Below, piece after piece: positions 58,143 to 64,000 of a stretch of 64,000 nucleotides of DNA. Position numbers and translations under genes: made by a program. This DNA comes from Opisthocomus hoazin (Eukaryota > Chordata > Aves > Opisthocomiformes > Opisthocomidae). The stretch lies in NCBI RefSeq assembly GCF_030867145.1, contig NC_134443.1:992001-1056000 (forward strand). The letters run 5' to 3'. Within the stretch, counting starts at the first letter, position 1, and every line of letters begins with the position of its first letter. Under the pieces are notes generated by a model, which worked only from the letters and a program-made list of their open reading frames with translations, was not told the DNA's origin and made no database searches.

Positions 58143-58236
58143 GATTAGGGGCGATTAAACCGTCGCGGCCCCGGGAGCCAACGGGCAGCGGCAGCCCCGG
58201 TGGGATTAGGTGGGATTAGCAGCGGGGGCAGGATTA
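58143..58236. promoter_or_regulatory. Five GATTA (K50 homeodomain) motifs in 94 bases
   Basis: GATTA occurs at 58143, 58153, 58204, 58214 and 58232; four of the five read GGATTAG, the reverse of CTAATCC. This is the core bound by OTX/PITX/GSC-type homeodomains. The site is about 1.8 kb upstream of the ZBTB7B coding start. Function is inferred. Confidence 0.4.
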
Positions 58237-61200
58237 GGGGAGGCTTGAGGGGGGATGTGGCGCCCGCCGAGGGCACCCCGCAGCCCTGCGGACCCCCACG
58301 GCGGGATCGCGGGATGGGGGGGCAGCCGGGTCCTCCATCACTGCCTCCCCCCGCCAAAGTGGGACCCCCAGCCCCACGAGACCCCCGGGCACAGGGCTCT
58401 TCATGGCGGCACGGCCGGCGCTGGCACCCACCGGCTCGTGCCCACGTTGGGGCTCCTGCATGGCGGGGGTCCCCGGCCATACGCCGGCAGGTGCCGGGCT
58501 CCTCCGAGAACAGGCATGGCCACCGGCCTCGCCGCGCCGCGCTGCTGCCATGGCGCTGGCCGGCGGAGGCCCGGCACAGCCCAGCGAGGGGGCCGGGACC
58601 CCCGCCCGCAGCCGCGGGGCCGGATGCCTGCGGACGAGGGCGCGGGGCCGGGGCAGGGCGGGGGCGAGGCGGCGGCAGAGGGGGGATTTTCCATCTCACC
58701 ACACCGCCCGTTACGGCTTCTTCCCCGGCACCCCCCGCCACCCCCCCTCCCCGCCGCGCATCCTCCTCGCTGGAGCGAAGTCACATGCTGAGCGGGCGCT
58801 GCCGTCGAGGAGATCGCAGCGGCGATAAGGAAACGGGGGGGGACGAGGTGTGAGGGCGCCGGAGCCGCCCCCAGCCCCCCGGCACCCATGGCCAGCGCCG
58901 GAGACGACGGCACGGGGGGCGCGGGCCAAGGAAGGGGCCGGCGACGATGCCCGTGCCCCCACCGCGCCAAGGCGTTCTCGGTTACGTCAATGCCTGCGGC
59001 CGGGCCCGTTTCGGCTGCGGCAGCCGCGCGGGGCCGGGGGAAGGGGGGGGTCGCGCCCCACGCTGAGCCGGCTCCCATGGGGCGGGCGGCGGCGGGAACA
59101 ATACCTGCGCGGGTCACCCTGACATCCCGCCGCCGGCCCGCGTCGCCCGGCGCAACGGCAGCCAGCACCCACCCACCCACCAGCCCCCCTCCCCCCTGGG
59201 GGGGGCCGGCTGCCCCGGCACAGCCGCCTGCAGCAGGGTGGGGGTCCGGCCCCGCAGCTCCCACCCTGCACGGGGACCCCGGGGCTGCGTCCCGCACCGC
59301 CGAGCCGCGACGGCACCCTGGACGCGGGCACGGCGCCAAGCCTGTGCCGGGCACCGGGCCGCGGCGTGGGGACGGCGGGAAGATGGCGGGGTGGGAGCGG
59401 GGGTGCCTGAAGTGCCCCCCGCCCCCCAACAACCCTGCTCGCCCATGGGGGAACGGGGAACGCGGTCCCCACGCTGCCGCCGCCGCTTTCGGTCGCGAGA
59501 GTCGCAAACGCTGTCGAGGGACTTCACAGCCGCGCCGGGGAGAATGAGTCACCCAGGAAGGGGAGCGCGGCGCCAGGCAGCGGCCCCCGGCCCCTCGCCC
59601 GCGGGGGCCCCTCGCCCTGCGGGAGCCACCGAGGGGACCCAGGCGCCCGGGCCACGCGTCCCCCCGCCATGCGCCCATCGCCCTGCCCGACGCCGGCGGG
59701 GCCTGCGGCGTTGAGGTCGCGGGGGGCGGCTGCGGGGTGGGGGGCTGGCAGCGCGGTGGGGAGGCGGTGGGCTGGGGTCCGGCCGGGCTGGTGGCCCCGA
59801 AGCGGGGACGCGTCGCGGGCGTGCCGGGGGTCCCGGTGCCGGGGGAAGCGGTCCCGCTCTTCGAAAGAAGAAGAAAACAGCGAGCGGAGACGAAAGGAAA
59901 TGGTTTGAGGAGAGAAGAGCATAAACAGACCCCCCCCCCCCCCCCTCCCCACGGCACCCCCCCGGCCCCCGCCGCCGTCCGGCTCCCCGCGCCCGCCGCG
60001 GTGCCACCGCGAGAGCCCCCGGTCCCCGGGCACCGCGAGTGCCTCGCGGGCATGGCCAAGGCACGGCGGCCATCAGCGCCGGGGAGGGGGCCGCGACCCA
60101 GGTCTGCCCCGGCGCCCAAGCGGCGCTGCCCGGCGCGGGGCCCGGTGCCAGCCTGGCACCATGGCCGGGCTGGAGCCTGGGCACGGGCAGCTCCGCCGCG
60201 GCGCCGCGGGCGGCTGCGGGACCGCGGTGCCAACGCCGGCACCTGCAGCAGGGCCCAGCCGAGCCCCAGCGCCAGCCGCCCGGCACCGAGCCCGACATCC
60301 CGCCGCCAAAACCTTCCCCGCCGCCCCGGGCAGGCGTTGCCAGGCCGCGGTGACCCGGACCTCGCCGCCCGTCCCGTCCCATCGCACCGGCAGCGAGGGC
60401 GGTGCAGGGCTCGGGCGACGCCAGCATCCCGGCAGCCTCCCGGTGGGTACCAGCGCGGCCGTGCCCGGTCCTCCCCGCGCCCGGCGGTACCGCGGCGGGT
60501 CCCCCGGCACCTTCTGCGCCGCGACGGTCGGCGTCGGCGGGGCGGTCGCGCGGCTCACCTCGGCGCGGCTGGGCACGGCGCGGCGGCCGGGTCGGCGGCC
60601 CGCGAGCGGCAGGGAGGGGAAGGCAGGGTGCTGTGTGAACTTGGCCCCGCTCCCCGCCGCGCTCGAGCGCAGGATCCCACCTCAAAAGGAGTCGACGCCC
60701 ACACCCCGGGTCACGCACCTCCCAGCCCCGCTTCCCAGAACACACACGGCATTAACCCTTCGCGGCCGGCGCCGCGCCGCGGGCCGCCAACCCGGAACCG
60801 GGCAAGGGGGGCATCCCCCCGGCCCCCCTCGCGCGGCGAGGAAATTCCCGCCGGCGGCGAGGACGAGCGTCCCCCGCGCCACGGGCATCCCCCTCCCCGC
60901 CACCTGCCCCGGGCCCCCCGCGCCGAGGCGTCGGACGAGCCCTCGCCCTCGCGCCGCCGCGGGGCTGGGCGCTGGGTGCTCGGCGCTGGTCGCGGCCGGC
61001 CCCGGCCGAGGCGGGAGGGCGCCTGCGCTTGGCGGGAGCGGGGCTGGCACCGCGGGGCTGGGCTCGGTGCGGCGTGCCGCGGCCTGCCCGGCCAGCGCCG
61101 GAGCCGCCCCCCAGCCCTGCAGACGCACGGCCCCGGAGCGGGTCCCCCAGGTCCCCACGGGGGATGCGGTGACGCGGGGAGGGGGTCTCGGCGACGGGCC

Positions 61201-62604
61201 CGGCCGGACCCCATCGCCCGGTCCCCTCCGCTCCCGGGCTGGGGTACCCCCCCGTCCCCCCGACCCCCCCGGGGCTGGCTGCGGGTTCGCGCAGTGGCCC
61301 CCGTAATTACACCCTCCGCGTCCCCGGCTAAACAGCAATTAACGAGCAGCCCGGGGAGCGCTCCCCACACCCCACCGCCGGCACCCAGCACCCGCCCCGG
61401 CCGCCCACACCAGCCTGGCCGGGGCCGTGCCAGGGCGCCGCGGCGGGGCTGCCCCTTGGCCGGGGCAGAAAGGGGAAGAGCCCCGCGCCAGCGCGGCCGT
61501 GCAGCCGGGCAGGGAGGGGACCTCCGGCCCCGGCAACGCCGGCGGAAAGATCCGGGTTGTGCAAGAGCCGCGACCACACGGACGGGCAGAGGGGCAGCGG
61601 CCGCGCCGGCATCTCGCCCGCCCCGGCACGGCATCCCGCCTCCCGCATCACCGGCGACCACGTGCCGGGCCGCGGGTCACCCCGACACCCCGAGCGCGGG
61701 TAGCATGCGGCGAGGCCGTGGCGGTGCGGGCGGCCTTGCCCGCCACGCTGCTGCGATGCCGCGGGCTGGTCGGCCGCGGCGGCGGGGGGCACGGCGGGGG
61801 GCACGGCCGCGGTTCGGCGGCCCCGGGAGGGAGGAGGGCCGTGGCACCTGCCTGCCAGCCCTCTGCCTGCCCTTTGCTCCCCATAAAGGAGGGGAACGGC
61901 GCCAGCCCCCCTGGCCCAGGTGTGCCAGGTGCCAAGGGCGGGAGATAAGGTGGGCGAGGCGGGCAGGGAGGGGCACAGCATGGGCACGCAGCCCTGACTC
62001 AGGGTTCCCGCTGGTGGCCAGGCCCCGCTGGGGTGAGTCACCGCGGCCCCCCCACCCTGGGGGTGTCGCAACCGCCCACGCGCCCGCGCCGGCCGCAAGC
62101 TGCTGCTCGGTCCGGGTGGGGGGCACCGAGGGTGCCCACCCTGGGGGGGGACACCGGGCTGCGGAGGTGCCGGCTTTCGGCGAGGATGGGCTGACCTTCA
62201 TCCACCGTCCTCCACGCTGCACCCTGACCTTGGCCAGCGGCACCCTGACCAGTGGCACCAGTGACGGGACGCAGCCCAGTCCTGCAGGCTCCGGCAGCAC
62301 CCCGGCAGGATGGGCACCCCAGCCACGGGCATCGCCCGCACCACGTCCCGCCACTGGTGACCCTGACCCATCCAGGATCCCACCACGGGTGACCCTGACC
62401 CGCCAGGACCAGGGGTCCCACAGCCAAGGGTGCCCAGCACCGACGTGGCTGCGGGTACGTGGCCTCGGTTGGTCACCCCCGGGCTCCCCGCAGCCGGCGT
62501 CACCGTCCCCAGCGCCGCGGAGAGGCCACGCGAGGCCGGAGCCGGGCTGTCCCCGGCTGCTCCCGGCCCGGGGAGCGGGGCCACGCGCGGGCAGGAGCCG
62601 GCGG

Positions 62605-62700
62605 ACGGAGGGACGGAAGGGAGGAAGGAAGGGAGGAAGGAAGGGGTTGCCCAAATGGAGCTTGGGGACAGCGAGGGGGAAAGGAAGGAAATGGTCCACA
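62605..62700. repeat. GGAA-type microsatellite
   Basis: GGACGGAAGGGAGGAAGGAA, GGGAGGAAGGAAGG and later GGAAAGGAAGGAAATGG give about eight GGAA cores in about 90 bases, upstream of ZBTB7B. Confidence 0.75.
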
Positions 62701-64000
62701 GCGAACCCCGCGTCCGACCACCCCAGCACAGGGTGAAGCCCACCCATGGGTCTTCCCGGCGAGAGCGGGCGGCGCTCGGAGGGGCTCCGAGCCCGGCCGG
62801 TGGCCAGGCCACCCATGCCAGCACCGAGAGGGGCACGGCAGCGCCGAGCACCCCGCGGCACCCCGGCTGGCACGGCACGGCCCGGCGAGGATGGAGCACA
62901 CCCTGGCTGCCCGCGGGCACCCAGCAGCGCGGTCCCGGGCACAGGGGTGCCGGTGGCGGCCGGACGGGTCTCTGCCAGCCCTCAGCCGGTCCCCAGGGTG
63001 AGCCGGCTCCGGCGCTGCTCGCCCCACAGCACCCAGCCACGGGAGCCCCTTGGGGAGCAGCCAGACCCCGGGGTCCCACCGCACCGCACGGCACCCGAGG
63101 GTCCCCCCGTGCTGGTGGCATCCCCTGCCCGACGCGGGGTCCCCGTCCTCACGGCACCCCAGGGACTGAGCACAGGATGGGCCCCGACGCCGCATCCCGG
63201 CGCCGGTGCTGGTCCCGGTGGGGTCACCCGGCAAGGACAGTGCCAGCCCACGGCCCCCCCTCCGCACCCCCCGAAATAGCCCGGCTTCCGCCCCCACGGC
63301 AGCTGCCCGCTGCCAGCTCCCCGCTGCCCACGGCTGATCCCGGGGGAGGGAAGGAGGGGGCAGGCGGCTCTAATCCCCCCCGGAGCCCACACAGAGCCGC
63401 CATGCCCGCCGCGGCCTCCCCGACCCACGCCGCGCCGTGAGCGAGACCCCGGCCGGCGCCGTGCCGTGGGGAGGGCGACGGGGCCGGCGGAGCGGAGTCG
63501 GGGGGCTGCCGTCCCCGAGCCCCACCGCGATGTCCCCACAGCCGAAGCGGGACGGGAATCCCCCTCCCCGACCCCGCAGCGGGCCGAGAGCGGAGCATCC
63601 CCCTGCCCGTCCTCGCCGCGGTCCCCAGCCCTGCCGCCCCGCGGACGCCGAAGCAAAGCCGCCGGGCCGCTGCCGTGCCCACCGCGTGCCAGCCAGCCCG
63701 GCCATGCTCCGCAGCCCGCCGGCACGCAGGGCACCCACCCTGCCGGGGACCCGGTGCCGGGCGGCGGGACCCCCTACTCACCGCCGCCGCCGGCCGCTGC
63801 CCATGGGGCCCGGGGACGCGGCAAGGGACAGAGCGGAGCAGGCAGCGCAGCCGAGGCTGCCGGGAGAGGCCAGCGCTCGCCTGACCTACTTCTCCTTCCG
63901 CATCACCTGCTTTCATTTTCCCTCGCCACGGCTCGGTCCCCTCGCCCGCCCACGGCCCCGCCGAGTCACGCCACCGGCTCCGGGGACGCCGGCCGCTCCG

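Larger units (their letters stand above)
57681..64000. other. ZBTB7B upstream/5' region, non-coding
   Basis: No coding exon recognised on either strand; long open frames are by-products of high GC. Visible features are a GATTA motif cluster at 58143-58236, CTCATGT-free CpG-rich DNA to 61290, an A/T-richer island at 61295-61350 (CGTAATTACACC, CAGCAATTAACGAG), a GGAA-repeat at 62605-62700, and CTAATCCC at about 63370. ZBTB7B promoters and non-coding first exons should lie here or to the right. Confidence 0.5.

Noticed and set aside
59737-62736. About 1000-codon plus-strand frame upstream of ZBTB7B
   Set aside because: Low-complexity Arg/Pro/Ala composition with no family motif; open frames exist in several phases, typical of CpG-rich DNA.

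Overview
The window looks like a gene-dense, very GC-rich piece of a bird (sauropsid) genome, most likely a microchromosome. Evidence is the extreme G/C-run content, three CR1 LINE remnants with the typical CR1 3' end, short introns, and a gene order equal to human 1q21-q22 in reverse: EFNA1 - EFNA3 - EFNA4 - ADAM15 - DCST1 - DCST2 - ZBTB7B. All genes are multi-exon with GT-AG junctions. EFNA1, EFNA3, EFNA4, ADAM15, DCST1 and ZBTB7B lie on the minus strand; DCST2 is on the plus strand. I recognised genes by reading exon translations and matching family motifs; no search was run. Splice coordinates are good to about +/-1 to 2 bases.

Layout: 1-930 minisatellite in EFNA1 intron 1; 932-1117 EFNA1 first coding exon (remaining exons lie left of the window); 1.1-4.1 kb EFNA1 upstream DNA; 4.14-14.46 kb EFNA3 (5 coding exons, 7.6 kb intron 1 with a CR1 copy and several AT-rich islands); 14.5-23.7 kb EFNA3-EFNA4 intergenic DNA with more AT-rich islands; 24.37-30.41 kb EFNA4 (5 exons, both large introns mostly minisatellite); 31.36-31.46 kb a CTCF/ETS/ZNF143 motif cluster; 31.5-39.46 kb ADAM15 (24 coding exons, frame intact); 40.67-46.70 kb DCST1 (16 coding exons, several one-base frame breaks); 46.7-47.3 kb a head-to-head DCST1/DCST2 promoter filled by a minisatellite; 47.28-51.9 kb DCST2 (15 coding exons); 51.9-52.9 kb minisatellite between convergent gene ends; 53.0-56.35 kb ZBTB7B 3'UTR and coding exons; 56.4-64 kb ZBTB7B 5' intron and upstream DNA.

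Function: three GPI-anchored ephrin-A ligands of Eph receptors and the membrane ADAM15 act at cell contacts. DCST1 and DCST2 are multipass partners known from sperm-egg fusion. ZBTB7B (ThPOK) is a BTB zinc-finger regulator of T-cell fate. The most notable points are: an ADAM15 with Gln in place of the catalytic Glu (HQLGH) and without the RGD loop of human ADAM15; a partial tandem duplication of a ZBTB7B zinc-finger exon with its splice donor; consensus CTCF sites, one beside ZNF143 and ETS motifs; clustered one-base indels in DCST1; long perfect hairpins; and private minisatellites in most large introns.
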